Origin: Clostridiales bacterium
Lineage (GTDB): Bacteria; Bacillota; Clostridia; Lachnospirales; Lachnospiraceae
Length of the DNA: 64,000 bases
Assembly (NCBI GenBank): GCA_023663185.1
Contig: JAMPHY010000003.1
Coordinates: 154,042 to 218,041 of the forward strand
Direction of reading: 5' to 3'
Positions 15,636 to 26,307 of the stretch are shown here, one piece after another; position 1 is the stretch's first letter, and every line of letters begins with the position of its first letter. Under the pieces are notes generated by a model that was not told the origin of the DNA, did not search any database, and saw only the letters and a list, made by a program, of their open reading frames with translations. Position numbers and translations under genes: made by a program.

Positions 15636-16040
15636 TTAATCCGACAAGTATTTTTCACAGAAGTCTTTTGCTGTTACAATCTGAATATTTTCATATTCCT
15701 TTAGTACAAGTAAATCTTTATCTCCACTGACAATATATAAAGCATTGGAATCTTTTGCACACCCTAGAAACTTATCATCAGCAGAGTCGCGACATATTTC
15801 AACATGCGTAACCGGTTCAATTATTTCTAATGCCTTTATCAGTGGACTCAAAATCGCTCTATTGATATTCCCCTGTTTTCTATCAATCATTTCCTGCACA
15901 ATTTCCTCATATTCGTCTATAATTTCTGCCGTCGCACAAGCAGTAATTTGCTTACCAACAACAGCACTGAGAATTTTTCTAGGAAATCCACCGAAAAAAA
16001 TGCCTGAAATCAATACATTTGTATCTATCACTATTCTCAT
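15636..16040 (-). CDS. PIN-domain toxin (putative RNase)
   Basis: 134-aa PIN domain protein of the toxin-antitoxin associated family. The acidic metal-binding set is visible: D6 in VIDTNVLISG, the central EIIDEYEE glutamates, and RDSADDKFLGCA and SGDKDLL aspartates near the C-terminal third. Expected activity is metal-dependent RNA cleavage. The start overlaps the AbrB-type antitoxin gene by 4 nt, the usual antitoxin-toxin coupling. Full length for the family. Confidence 0.88.
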   Translation of the reverse strand: MRIVIDTNVLISGIFFGGFPRKILSAVVGKQITACATAEIIDEYEEIVQEMIDRKQGNINRAILSPLIKALEIIEPVTHVEICRDSADDKFLGCAKDSNALYIVSGDKDLLVLKEYENIQIVTAKDFCEKYLSD

Positions 16041-16303
16041 ACTTGTTTCTTCTTTCTGACTGATTTGATTATATCATCAACATCATTTTCATTATATCCG
16101 ACAGACATTGCCCACTCCCTCGCCTCGTCCAGCGAAGCTTCAAATTCTTCTACCGAAGGAAGTTTCAAAGTTTTAAGCATAATAACATCTCCTGAAGTAT
16201 ATGCTACTAATTTATCTCCTGTATCAATCGACAAGAGTTTGCGAATGTTGACTGGCAGAGAAATCTGCCCTTTTGAAGAAACTGTCAATATTTGTGTATT
16301 CAT
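16037..16303 (-). CDS. AbrB/MazE-type antitoxin
   Basis: 88-aa protein with an N-terminal SpoVT-AbrB swapped-hairpin DNA-binding domain (VSSKGQISLPVNIRKLL, residues 8-24). A helical, charged tail (EEFEASLDEAREWAMS) probably wraps the PIN toxin. First gene of the pair, with AGGAG before the ATG at 16303 and a palindrome between gene and promoter. Presumed autorepressor and antidote. Confidence 0.87.
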   Translation of the reverse strand: MNTQILTVSSKGQISLPVNIRKLLSIDTGDKLVAYTSGDVIMLKTLKLPSVEEFEASLDEAREWAMSVGYNENDVDDIIKSVRKKKQV

Positions 16304-16322
16304 TTGCCTATGCTCCTTTTTG

Positions 16323-16337
16323 GTAAGAATTTCTTAC
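16323..16337. promoter_or_regulatory. Candidate AbrB-type operator
   Basis: Inverted repeat GTAAGA-ATT-TCTTAC between the antitoxin start and its -10 element, a position suited to autoregulation. Confidence 0.45.
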
Positions 16338-16341
16338 TTAT

Positions 16342-16370
16342 ATTATGCCATATAACAAAAATATATACAA
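16342..16370 (-). promoter_or_regulatory. Candidate promoter of the AbrB/PIN module
   Basis: TTGTAT (16365-16370) and CATAAT (16342-16347) on the minus strand with 17 bp between them. Confidence 0.55.
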
Positions 16371-16380
16371 TAAAAACTTA

Positions 16381-16445
16381 CTTTGCTATTATAAATTTTA
16401 AAAGGAGACACATACTTCAAAGTGCATGTGTCTCCTTTAATGACT
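16381..16445 (-). terminator. gdhA terminator, copy 2 of the duplicated hairpin
   Basis: On the minus strand AAAGGAGACACAT pairs with ATGTGTCTCCTTT and is followed by TTAAAATTT, about 40 bp past the gdhA stop. The same sequence recurs at 15029-15094. Confidence 0.8.
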
Positions 16446-16478
16446 AATTTTCACGTTTTATATGTGAATTTTACATCT

Positions 16479-17816
<1,338 letters not shown>

Positions 17817-17886
17817 TCATGTCCTCCTTTAACTGTAATGTTACAGACTTTCCACCAGTCTGCACTAACTGCATTGTCCACGTTCC

Positions 17887-17915
17887 ATTATAGTATGTCC
17901 ACAGTAAATTCACAA
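17887..17915 (-). promoter_or_regulatory. gdhA promoter
   Basis: TTGTGA (17910-17915) and TATAAT (17887-17892) on the minus strand separated by 17 bp, about 75 bp before the start codon. Confidence 0.8.
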
Positions 17916-18005
17916 GCCCGATTTTATATGCTGATGCGTAAAAATTTCATGCGCATTTTTATACAAATTGTACAATAATGCACAGATAATTGTATGCGTG
18001 TATAC

Positions 18006-18055
18006 AGTTCAGGCGACAGGTATATGGGCGCATATGTTCTCATGCCGCCTGAACT
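18006..18055. repeat. Palindromic element C
   Basis: 50-bp inverted repeat with outer arms AGTTCAGGCG/CGCCTGAACT and inner CATATG, directly 3' of the helical-protein gene. It shares the GTTCAG and GCGGCATG..ACATATG pieces with elements at 5331 and 20153. No T-run follows, so a simple terminator is less likely. Confidence 0.75.
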
Positions 18056-18057
18056 TT

Positions 18058-18489
18058 TTACAGGTAGTCCTTCATCTGCTCAATGCTCTTTTCTTCAAAA
18101 TCCATAAGTTCCTTCGCCAATTCCACAGAACGCTCATCTGCGAAAGAATTGTGTTTGACAGTCTTATACATGCTGGTGAGTCCCTTGTTCGAGCCTTGTA
18201 TCATCATTTCTGCCAGATGGCTTGTGCTTGTATTAAGTATGGTTCCTAAATGAAGGCTGCCGCGCAGCGCCATATCCGCCGCCTGATTGCTTCTGTATGG
18301 GCTGCTCTGCTCTTCTACAAGCTGTTCTACGGCATCGTTATGGATTTTAGCATATCCTAGTGATTGTTTGGAGAGTTTCAGGGTAAATTCATCGTCCTGC
18401 GTCTTATCCAGTAGAGTGTCTATGGTGGTCATCGCTATCTGTGTGTTTTTTTGGATTTCCTTTAAAATTGAAATATCGTCCCGTCTCAT
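18058..18489 (-). CDS. Hypothetical helical protein
   Basis: 143-aa soluble, almost entirely helical protein (MRRDDISILKEIQKNTQIAM onward) with a spread of charged and hydrophobic residues, resembling a ferritin-like or DUF2383-like four-helix bundle. I do not recognise specific metal-ligand motifs. The start at 18489 has AAAGGAG about 14 nt upstream. A longer frame to 18534 begins in a non-homologous tail. It lies between gdhA and an SH3 protein gene; function unknown. Confidence 0.6.
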   Translation of the reverse strand: MRRDDISILKEIQKNTQIAMTTIDTLLDKTQDDEFTLKLSKQSLGYAKIHNDAVEQLVEEQSSPYRSNQAADMALRGSLHLGTILNTSTSHLAEMMIQGSNKGLTSMYKTVKHNSFADERSVELAKELMDFEEKSIEQMKDYL

Positions 18490-18552
18490 TCTATAACCTT
18501 GCTCCTTTCTCAATCCGCGAATTTGTGCACTCAAGACATCTTCGATATCTGC

Positions 18553-18587
18553 AAAAAAAAGAGTACAGGGGGTATCCTATACTCTTT
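18553..18587 (-). terminator. Terminator of the SH3-domain gene
   Basis: On the minus strand AAAGAGTA pairs with TACTCTTT and runs into eight T. Confidence 0.85.
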
Positions 18588-18662
18588 AATCTTGCCATAT
18601 TTTGTTTTCTTTAATCTGCTATTTAAAGATTCAGTTTAATTTGCTTTGAACGGCAGGAATTT

Positions 18663-19904
18663 TTACTCCACATAATCAGATTTTACATACGCCGGGTGTC
18701 CGTTATACATTATCTTGGTCCAGCCGTTATCCTGCTGTTCTATCATGTCAAGTTTTTGTCCTTCGTAAGCAAGTCCTAGTTTATTGCTGTTTTCGCTTGC
18801 TTCGCTTCTAATTCTGACGTTGGCTGTCGCCGTAACGGTTCCGGTAACGATATTATTTTCTCCTCCGGCGTCGGTTCCTGTGTCTGACTGTGTTCCGGAA
18901 GCCATTTCCTCAAACTCGACGTCTTCCAAATACATGCTCTTGATATAGGCAGGAGAGCCTTCATATTCAACCTTGCTCCAACCGTTGTCAATCTTTTCCA
19001 GCAGCTTAAATTCATCTCCGACCGCCGCTTTACCGAGCTTATCGGCTGTCTCGCTGTCAGACGAGCGGATATTGACTACTTCCATAGCCCTGACTTTTGT
19101 CGCTACAGTAACGGTTTCCGGCTCTTGTGTACCTTCTTCTCCGCCTGCCATAGCTGCTTCTGCCGCGTTGTTCTCTTCTGCAAGCGCTAACGCTTCCCCG
19201 ACGTTTTTCTCTATTTCCTCTTTGAAATCAGTAAGGAAACTTTTCAGCTCTTCGTCTCCAGCCACCATGTTATTATATTCTACGTTGATTTTATTGCTCA
19301 AATCTATAACGTCTTCCTGCAGGCTTGCTATCCGCATATATTCCAGCTCGCTCTCATCGCTGCTGTCGCTATAATTAATATAATATCTGCCGTTTGCATC
19401 GACGCAGACATATCTAACCTCCATGCCCGGTATCGCATTTTCATAGTCCTTGAACTTCTCCTGAAGGGCAATATACACCAGATATGAATTTTCCACAGGA
19501 CCCGGCTTAGTATAAATATCCAATGTCGGAAAATCCTCCAGATATTTACTGGTTTCTTCAATCCTGAGTGCCTCTGAGTCATCAAGAACGTCCACAAGAC
19601 TGCGAATCGTATCAAGATCCCCTTCTACCTGCGCGGCGTAATATCTCTCAATCAGCTCTTTAATCTCAGGAATATCATTCTCTTTAAGCAGCATATCCGG
19701 CGCTTCTGTTGTTGCCGAGTCATTTTCCAGCACTTCTTCAACCACTATGTTATTTACTTCAATTTTTTCTTCCTGTGTATCCTCTTTCTTATTGGCGCTA
19801 ACTGAGATAAAAACGGTAATCATAACACAGACCGCCAAAACCGCAGGCATGACAAACTTGGCATTTTTCACAAACCATGTTTTAACACTTTCCAATTTCG
19901 CCAT
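18663..19904 (-). CDS. Membrane-anchored protein with two bacterial SH3 domains
   Basis: Anchored extracytoplasmic protein of 413 aa. A membrane helix lies at about residues 18-38, followed by a Glu-rich linker and a middle NTF2- or coiled-coil-like region. Two bacterial SH3 (SH3b) repeats close the protein, each with the VNIRS/VRIRS start, GW.K and AY(I/V)KS.Y end. SH3b domains usually bind peptidoglycan or peptides at the wall. The ATG at 19904 follows AAGGGGG closely. A start 12 codons upstream (19940) also has a plausible site. Downstream of tRNA-Arg on the same strand. Confidence 0.75.
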   Translation of the reverse strand: MAKLESVKTWFVKNAKFVMPAVLAVCVMITVFISVSANKKEDTQEEKIEVNNIVVEEVLENDSATTEAPDMLLKENDIPEIKELIERYYAAQVEGDLDTIRSLVDVLDDSEALRIEETSKYLEDFPTLDIYTKPGPVENSYLVYIALQEKFKDYENAIPGMEVRYVCVDANGRYYINYSDSSDESELEYMRIASLQEDVIDLSNKINVEYNNMVAGDEELKSFLTDFKEEIEKNVGEALALAEENNAAEAAMAGGEEGTQEPETVTVATKVRAMEVVNIRSSDSETADKLGKAAVGDEFKLLEKIDNGWSKVEYEGSPAYIKSMYLEDVEFEEMASGTQSDTGTDAGGENNIVTGTVTATANVRIRSEASENSNKLGLAYEGQKLDMIEQQDNGWTKIMYNGHPAYVKSDYVE

Positions 19905-19978
19905 AGTATCCCCCTTTTTATCACTATTTGCTGTATCCATAATCTACGACCTTTCCTTATTGTAGCAAATGATGTAAA

Positions 19979-20050
19979 TGCACCCGACAGGAATCGAACC
20001 TGCATCAAAGGCGTCGGAGGCCTACGTTCTATCCGTTAGACTACGGGTGC
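19979..20050 (-). tRNA. tRNA-Arg (anticodon CCG)
   Basis: Cloverleaf on the minus strand: acceptor arms GCACCCG/CGGGTGC, D-arm with AACGG loop, anticodon loop CTCCGAC giving anticodon CCG, and T-arm with GTTCGATTC. The discriminator is A and CCA is not encoded. Confidence 0.95.
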
Positions 20051-20152
20051 ATATGTTACAAATTTGTTACATCATTATTTACATAATATCATACATACCG
20101 TATATTGTCCAGTAAAATCGAAAAGGTAAAATTTTGCTAATATTTGAGCGTC

Positions 20153-20230
20153 ATGGGAACATATGATTTCCCTTGCAGCACGCTCCCGCTCCATGAAAAA
20201 TCGCAGCGGCGGGGAATCATATGTCCCCAT
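20153..20230 (-). repeat. Palindromic element B
   Basis: Arms at 20153-20172 and 20211-20230 match at 18 of 20 positions. The two differences are G-U pairs if the RNA is read from the minus strand, which fits a selected 3'-UTR hairpin of the DUF5688-like gene. The GCGGCATGGGGACATATG stretch is shared with element C. Confidence 0.75.
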
Positions 20231-20267
20231 GCCGCTTGCGAGCTTATTCTATAATTTTTTAATAACC

Positions 20268-21173
20268 CTACATCACGCTTATTTCATGTGAAAATCTGTC
20301 ATAGTAGTAAACATTATAGGACAGCCTTTCTTCCGGCTCGACCTGTGTATCGTTGACGTCTCTTACCATTTCCTTATAAAAATCCTTCTCCGTAAGCCCG
20401 TCGTCCGGCACCAGCAGAACTTCATGCACAGAACTTGGCAGGATAATCAGATTTTTATTAAGCTTGCCTGTCAGCGTCTTTAATGAGTCAGAATACAAAA
20501 GCGCCGACGCGCCGTAAAGCCTGTCGCGGTTGCTTAACACATACATTGCCACATCAGGCACATCTTCCGGTCTGATTCGTTTTGAGGTATTCTTCGTCAC
20601 TATTTCGCTTATCATCTGATTAATGGGAAGCATTTCTTCCGGACAGAGCCTAAGCATATTTGCGCCTGCATTTTTATACAGCTCTGAGCAGGTGGTGTTC
20701 CACATATTAAGATGGCTGTTGTGAATAAGGATAGTCGCCTTTCCAAAGCGTTCATCTTCAAATGAATAGTAAAATACCAACGCAAGATCATTCCACTCAA
20801 TATACGGAATATCTGCCAAAAGTGTCCGATTACTTTCACGATGGATAAGTTTATATAAAACCCTGTCTTTCACTTTGTCAAAATGCGAGAAAAACTCCAT
20901 ATCCATGCGTATTTCCTTAGCATTGCGCCGATATACGCATAAAATGTCATATACGATATCCCCGAACATTCTGCCTTCTTCGTAATCTTCATAAAAGTCG
21001 TCAATATATATCGCAGGAGACACATTGCTCCCTTTTTTGCCGATTATGACTGCATGAAGGCAGACTCCATTATTCTTGGATACTTCTTTATATTCGATAT
21101 TATAGTCTGCGCCCAACGCTTCTTTAACTGCATCACATATTCTCTGTCCAAATTGTTCAATTTTCAATGTCAT
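20268..21173 (-). CDS. DUF5688-like hypothetical protein
   Basis: 301-aa soluble protein matching the pattern of the DUF5688 group, common in Lachnospiraceae: an N-terminal region with YKEVSKNNGVCLHAVI, a central FYYSFEDERFGKATILIHNSHL, and a C-terminal MYVLSNRDRLYGASALLY followed by LIILPSSVHEVLLVPDD. The function of this family is unknown. ATG 21173 is chosen because GAGGACAAT stands directly upstream. Ten extra in-frame codons before it would overlap the Shine-Dalgarno. Located just downstream of efp. Confidence 0.75.
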   Translation of the reverse strand: MTLKIEQFGQRICDAVKEALGADYNIEYKEVSKNNGVCLHAVIIGKKGSNVSPAIYIDDFYEDYEEGRMFGDIVYDILCVYRRNAKEIRMDMEFFSHFDKVKDRVLYKLIHRESNRTLLADIPYIEWNDLALVFYYSFEDERFGKATILIHNSHLNMWNTTCSELYKNAGANMLRLCPEEMLPINQMISEIVTKNTSKRIRPEDVPDVAMYVLSNRDRLYGASALLYSDSLKTLTGKLNKNLIILPSSVHEVLLVPDDGLTEKDFYKEMVRDVNDTQVEPEERLSYNVYYYDRFSHEISVM

Positions 21174-21215
21174 ATTGTCCTCTCTTTCCTTCTCTCCGGA
21201 CAATAAAAATAACGC

Positions 21216-21250
21216 AAAAAAGACAATGAAGCATAACGTCTCATTGTCTT
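21216..21250 (-). terminator. efp terminator
   Basis: On the minus strand AAGACAATGA pairs with TCATTGTCTT and is followed by a T-run, between efp and the DUF5688-like gene. Confidence 0.85.
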
Positions 21251-21273
21251 ATAGGCTTATAGAAATAAATGTA

Positions 21274-21831
21274 TTATACTCTTGAGAGATACTCGCCGGT
21301 TCTGGTGTCAATCTTAATCACTTCACCCTGATTAACGAATAAAGGCACCATAACTTTGGCTCCGGTCTCTACGATTGCGGGCTTGGTTGCACCTGTGGCG
21401 GTATCGCCCTTAAATCCCGGTTCGGTATCTGTAATCTCAAGTTCTACGAATAACGGCGGCTCGATGGCAAAAACACTACCATTATAGGAGCATACCTTAA
21501 CCATTTCATTCTCTTTAACGAACTTCAAGGCGTCACCCACTGTCTCTGCGTTCAAAGCAACCTGATCATAGGTCTCTGTATCCATAAAGTTGTACAAATC
21601 ACCGTCTGAGTATAAATACTGCATATCTTTTCTATCAATACGTGCCTGTGGGCATTTCTCAGTAGGTCTGAAAGTTCTCTCTACCACGCCTCCATTGATA
21701 ACGTTTTTCAGCTTAGTTCTGACAAAAGCCGCACCTTTGCCGGGCTTTACATGCTGGAACTCAATAATCTGATAAACGCTGCCTTCTAACTCAATGGTAA
21801 TGCCATTCCTGAAATCGCCTGCCGATACCAT
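21274..21831 (-). CDS. efp: Elongation factor P
   Basis: 185-aa translation factor that relieves ribosome stalling at polyproline. The N-terminal KOW-like domain holds the loop [15 protein letters not shown], whose lysine is the usual site of modification. Two OB folds follow and end with the [10 protein letters not shown] signature. TAGGAGG precedes the ATG. It has its own terminator. No efp-modifying gene is adjacent. Confidence 0.97.
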   Translation of the reverse strand: MVSAGDFRNGITIELEGSVYQIIEFQHVKPGKGAAFVRTKLKNVINGGVVERTFRPTEKCPQARIDRKDMQYLYSDGDLYNFMDTETYDQVALNAETVGDALKFVKENEMVKVCSYNGSVFAIEPPLFVELEITDTEPGFKGDTATGATKPAIVETGAKVMVPLFVNQGEVIKIDTRTGEYLSRV

Positions 21832-21965
21832 AAAATAATCCTCCTAAATTCTCACAAATATAATTCTTTTCTAGTTTATACTATAAATTGCCTTTTTTCA
21901 ACCTCTAATGATAAAAAAAATAAAAAATTTCGGTTAGCGTGCAGGCGGCATTGCTTCAAGTATAG

Positions 21966-23237
21966 TTACTTTACTAAAATTTCCTCATACCGTATATTTT
22001 CATCACGGTACAACTGTGTCAACTTTAAATCTGCGTCGTTATAGCAGACTCTTCCGTCTTCGCCATATACCGCAAAAATCCCTTTTTCCTTAAGCTCTGA
22101 CAACTTTTCTTCCAAAAGACTGTCTGAAATATACACGGGTATTATTTTTAAGAGGATTTCAGCGCAGCTTAAATTACTGCCGTAGCAGACTAAATCGCTG
22201 ACGGAACTTTTGCATGTGCCGTCTTTTGTGTCAAGATAGGGGGTGCGAATTGTGCCGTCCGAATATGCGTAATAATACGGCTGCGTGCTGTTTAACGCAT
22301 AATCATGCAGATATACCATACCAAGCGGACCTGTATACTGTATACTTGCCGCCGGATAAATCATAGTGCCCGCCCTGTCATAGAAAGTATAGGCATATTG
22401 CTCACCGCTATTGTCAAGATTTCTGGTAAAGCCGTCCACGCTTGAAATACAACCATGTGAAAAGCCCGCGCTAAGCATTTCCTGCGCCAGATAATCTATG
22501 ATAAAAGCATTTTTAAACCAGTAAAAATCAATAAAACTTGTAATCTCATTCTCTTTTGCAAACTGCATATACTCGTCCGCTACCCGTAGACGAATTTTAT
22601 TCTCTCCTAGCAGCTCTAAATCCACCATCTTCGTATCATTGGCAAATGCGGCGACGGCACTGTAATAGTCCGCCGTGTCCGCATTAAGATAAGGATCGTA
22701 CTCCGCCGCCTGATATTCTTCCGTACAGTTAAATATGCCGTCATACTGCTCATATATGGGCGCAAGGTACAGGCTTCTGTCTCCCGCGCTCTGAATAAGC
22801 GAGAATGCGTCGTACAAAACATCGTCCACCACAATTTCTTCATTAGGGTGCCTATTGATGTAGTAGATATTATGGACATTCTCATATTCCACATCATTTG
22901 TGAAAATGCGAAAAGCATACTCGGTGTCTTCGGAATAGCGTGCCGTAAGCTCTTTGCCCTCAGTCGCTGCCGATACTCCGTCTTTACCAAGATAGTACAT
23001 AAAGACAAAATCGCCGCCGCAGTTTAATTCAGAAGATGTGACTTCAATTTCATTCCAGCCCGCGTCTTTTGACGACATATGCGCCACGCCATAAGCAAGA
23101 AAAAAAGCCCCGACCAACAAAAAAATGACCGCAAGAGTCAGCCGCAGCCGCTTATGTTCATCGGAAAGCTCTATCTTTTCAACCGGTTTGGGAGTAGGAA
23201 GATTGCTCTTCCTGCCCCCTCTTCTAGTTTCTCTCAT
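21966..23237 (-). CDS. Membrane-anchored ApbE-like protein (remote)
   Basis: 423-aa protein with a short basic N-terminus and one membrane helix at about residues 30-50. The rest is extracytoplasmic. I do not recognise a close family. The order of weak motifs recalls FAD:protein FMN transferases (ApbE): an N-terminal INRHPNEEIVVDDVLYDAF segment, then FKNAFIIDYLAQEMLSAGFS where ApbE has its lysine-helix, then a glycine-containing turn. Canonical metal and flavin motifs are not evident, so activity is doubtful. It lies one base after oppF and may belong to the opp transcript. Confidence 0.5.
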   Translation of the reverse strand: MRETRRGGRKSNLPTPKPVEKIELSDEHKRLRLTLAVIFLLVGAFFLAYGVAHMSSKDAGWNEIEVTSSELNCGGDFVFMYYLGKDGVSAATEGKELTARYSEDTEYAFRIFTNDVEYENVHNIYYINRHPNEEIVVDDVLYDAFSLIQSAGDRSLYLAPIYEQYDGIFNCTEEYQAAEYDPYLNADTADYYSAVAAFANDTKMVDLELLGENKIRLRVADEYMQFAKENEITSFIDFYWFKNAFIIDYLAQEMLSAGFSHGCISSVDGFTRNLDNSGEQYAYTFYDRAGTMIYPAASIQYTGPLGMVYLHDYALNSTQPYYYAYSDGTIRTPYLDTKDGTCKSSVSDLVCYGSNLSCAEILLKIIPVYISDSLLEEKLSELKEKGIFAVYGEDGRVCYNDADLKLTQLYRDENIRYEEILVK

Positions 23238-23238
23238 A

Positions 23239-24537
23239 TTATATTACCGCCAATATTATAAACAAGATAAATATCACAACAATCACCGCTAAGGTAATCA
23301 AACCTGCGATGGCGCCGCCTTTACATGCCTTGTAGTTGCGGATATGGTTGTGCTTCTTAAAGATAACCGCCGCAATCAAGCCTAAGATAGGCAAGAAAAA
23401 TGATAAAAGCTTATAAAGGAAATTGCCGGTATCGTGGATAGGCGGAAGTTTAATCTCATCTTCCGAAGCTTCCGTATCCTGCATGCCGCTTGCCGCCTTT
23501 TCACCTGAAAGGGAAATGGTAACGGACTTAACAGGCTCTCCCTTGTCCCTGATTGCCTTATACTCCTCAATCTCCTTCTTGCTGCCGTATACATAGTGGT
23601 CGTGTCCGATATTGACTAACTCCGGCTCTTCGCTACTGTAATCGTGAATCGAAGGGTCGTAAGTATATAACACCTTATTTTTCTCCAGCTTAGGATCCGG
23701 AATCGGAATCGCTGAAATCAGGGAATGGGTATAGGGGTGCAGCGGGTAGTTAAAAAGCTCCTCGGACTCTGCAATCTCTACGATTTTTCCCTTATAAATA
23801 ACTCCGATACGGTCGGAAATAAACCGTACAACCGAAAGGTCATGTGCAATAAAGAGATATGTAATCTCTTTTTCCCGCTGGAATTTCTTCATCAGGTTCA
23901 GCACCTGCGCACGAATAGACACGTCCAGCGCGGAAATAGGTTCGTCCGCCACGACTAACTCCGGCTCCATAACCATAGCCCTTGCGATACCGATACGCTG
24001 ACGCTGCCCGCCGGAAAACTCATGCGGATATCTTGTCAGATGTTCGGGCAAAAGACCTACTTCGTTAATCATTTTTTCCACCTTCTGCTGGCGGTCAGCC
24101 TTGCTTGTATAAAGATGGAAATTGTAAAGTCCTTCGGAAATAATATAATCTACCGTCGCCCTATCATTCAGAGAAGCTGCCGGGTCCTGAAAGACCATCT
24201 GGATATTACGGATTACCTTACGGTCCAGGGCGTGGGGGATTTTCCCTGAAATGCGTACGCCTTTATAGAGAATCTCGCCCGCCGCTAAAGGATTGACGCG
24301 GATAACGGCACGTCCTACGGTGGTTTTACCGGAGCCGGATTCTCCTACCAGCGAGAAGGTCTCGCCCTTATAAATATCAAAGGAAACATTCTGTACTGCC
24401 TTGACTGCATTATCTTTTTTTCCAAAAGTTATATCTACGTTCCTGACTGAGAGCAGGATTTCCTTTCCGTTTTCATCAAGCGGTCCATGTTCGGGAAAAA
24501 CGGTGGCGGTATTTGTTTTTGTATTTGACATTGACAC
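23239..24537 (-). CDS. oppF: Oligopeptide ABC transporter ATPase with C-terminal membrane extension
   Basis: OppF-type ATPase: Walker [10 protein letters not shown]-loop [11 protein letters not shown], signature [14 protein letters not shown], Walker B LVVADEP, switch His IAHDLSVV, and the C-terminal peptide-transporter motif [12 protein letters not shown]. After the normal end come about 130 residues finishing in two hydrophobic segments. This lets the ATPase attach itself to the membrane, which OppF usually does not do. A GTG start at 24537 is preferred: AGGAGG is 7 nt upstream; an ATG at 24531 is the alternative. Last transporter gene of the operon. Confidence 0.9.
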   Translation of the reverse strand: MSMSNTKTNTATVFPEHGPLDENGKEILLSVRNVDITFGKKDNAVKAVQNVSFDIYKGETFSLVGESGSGKTTVGRAVIRVNPLAAGEILYKGVRISGKIPHALDRKVIRNIQMVFQDPAASLNDRATVDYIISEGLYNFHLYTSKADRQQKVEKMINEVGLLPEHLTRYPHEFSGGQRQRIGIARAMVMEPELVVADEPISALDVSIRAQVLNLMKKFQREKEITYLFIAHDLSVVRFISDRIGVIYKGKIVEIAESEELFNYPLHPYTHSLISAIPIPDPKLEKNKVLYTYDPSIHDYSSEEPELVNIGHDHYVYGSKKEIEEYKAIRDKGEPVKSVTISLSGEKAASGMQDTEASEDEIKLPPIHDTGNFLYKLLSFFLPILGLIAAVIFKKHNHIRNYKACKGGAIAGLITLAVIVVIFILFIILAVI

Positions 24538-24539
24538 GG

Positions 24540-26297
24540 TCACACCTCCTGAATATTGTATGCATGCATTAGCCGCTCATGAAGATTGCATATTATCTCC
24601 GGTTTCTCAATCTTAGGAGCATCGGAATCTAAAAGCCATGTCTTGGCAAAATGCGTATCGCTGACCGGAAACATCGGCGGTTCCAGCAGGGTATCTATTT
24701 TCATGCAATATGGATTTCGGGGGGCAAAAGCATCTCCCGTAATTTCATTATACAGTGAAGGCGGCGTACCCGTAATCGAATACAGTTCGGTATTACGCTC
24801 AGCCAACTGCGGCAGCGACGATAACAACGCCCATGTATAAGGGTGGCGCGGATCATAGAATACGTCTTCTACCGTTCCTAACTCCACAATCTGTCCGCCG
24901 TAAATTACCGCCACTCTGTCGGCAACATTCGCTACGACTCCAAGATCGTGCGTGATAAAGACAATCGTATAATTAAATTCTTTCTGCAAATCCTTAATCA
25001 ACTGTAAAATCTGCGCCTGTATGGTTACGTCAAGCGCCGTGGTCGGCTCATCGCAAATCAAAATCTTAGGCTGGCAGGAAAGCGCAATCGCGATAACAAT
25101 ACGCTGGCGCATACCGCCGGAATACTGGAAGGGATAATCGTCATATCTTGCCGCCGGGTTAGGTATGCCTACCTTATACATCAAATCCAAAGCCTGCGCC
25201 CTTGCCTGCGCTTCCGTACAGTTCTGATGTTTCATAATGATTGATGAAATCTGCTTGCCAATCGTAATTATAGGATTAAGGGACGTCATAGGGTCCTGAA
25301 ATACCGTAGCTATCTTCTTTCCACGCACCTGCGCCCAATCCTTAGGGAACTTCATATAAGCCAAATCCAGAATACAATAACCTGTAAGTTCATTTTCTGT
25401 CTCACTTACATATTTTACCCTCGGTATAATGCCGTCGAAAATGCTGTTATGCTGCGCTTCGTCATTCCAGTCGATTCCAAGCTGCATTGCCTTTTTGAAG
25501 GCGTCCAGCAAATCATTCTTAAGCTTATTACGGCGAATCAAGCCGCCCCTTGCTACAGATAAGTATATTTCTTTTGCCAGCTTATCGTTCCTGTCGGAAA
25601 CTTCCTTAGAAATCTCCCCGCTAATAAGTTTATTATATTTTTCTTTAAGTTCAGCTTCACGCTTAGCGTACTGCTCATTATATTTGGTATCGTGTTCGGC
25701 TTCTTCCCTGCGCTTATTTGCCGCTTCTTTATTGCGTGCTTCCAGTTCTTTAATCTGTGTATCAAGCGCCGTTATCTGCTCCTGTGCTTTTTTAAACTCT
25801 TCCTTATTTACGGAGCGGTCAAGCGTTGTCTTATGATTATATATTTCCGTGCGCTGGAAAGTCAGCTCTTTTAATTCCTTCTCCTGCGCCGCCCGCTCGT
25901 CTTCGCTTATTTCGTAACGCTCCTTTTTCTCTGCTTCAAGGGCAAGGATTTCACGATATACTGACGCACCCGGCTCCAACTTGGCAAAAGTATCAAGTTT
26001 CTCCTTAATGGAAGCTATGCTGCGACGTGCGCTATCATTTAACTGTGCGCGTGTAGCCGCAAGTTCATCATCATTGAATACGATATGTCCGTTGCTTACA
26101 AATCCGTTGGAATCAAGCATTCCCGCAAAGGTTTTGGTAAAAACGGACTTACCTGAGCCGGACTCGCCTACGATGGCAATCGACTCATTCTCATAGATAT
26201 CAAGGGAAATGCCCCTGATTGCCGTAAGCGTCCTGCCGCGGACACGGAATTTTACATTCAGGTCTTTTACCGATAATAATACTTTTTTATCTTCCAT
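24540..26297 (-). CDS. oppD: Oligopeptide ABC transporter ATPase with long coiled-coil insertion
   Basis: OppD-type ATPase of 585 aa, far longer than the usual 330-350. Walker A GESGSGKS is at residues 44-51, but the Q-loop [11 protein letters not shown] comes only at about 332-342. Some 225 extra residues lie between, mainly a charged Glu/Lys/Arg-rich coiled coil (about 95-260). The rest is normal: [35 protein letters not shown] and [17 protein letters not shown] precedes the ATG. It follows oppC at 10 bp and pairs with oppF as the transporter motor. Confidence 0.92.
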   Translation of the reverse strand: MEDKKVLLSVKDLNVKFRVRGRTLTAIRGISLDIYENESIAIVGESGSGKSVFTKTFAGMLDSNGFVSNGHIVFNDDELAATRAQLNDSARRSIASIKEKLDTFAKLEPGASVYREILALEAEKKERYEISEDERAAQEKELKELTFQRTEIYNHKTTLDRSVNKEEFKKAQEQITALDTQIKELEARNKEAANKRREEAEHDTKYNEQYAKREAELKEKYNKLISGEISKEVSDRNDKLAKEIYLSVARGGLIRRNKLKNDLLDAFKKAMQLGIDWNDEAQHNSIFDGIIPRVKYVSETENELTGYCILDLAYMKFPKDWAQVRGKKIATVFQDPMTSLNPIITIGKQISSIIMKHQNCTEAQARAQALDLMYKVGIPNPAARYDDYPFQYSGGMRQRIVIAIALSCQPKILICDEPTTALDVTIQAQILQLIKDLQKEFNYTIVFITHDLGVVANVADRVAVIYGGQIVELGTVEDVFYDPRHPYTWALLSSLPQLAERNTELYSITGTPPSLYNEITGDAFAPRNPYCMKIDTLLEPPMFPVSDTHFAKTWLLDSDAPKIEKPEIICNLHERLMHAYNIQEV

Positions 26298-26307
26298 GCT
26301 CTACCTC

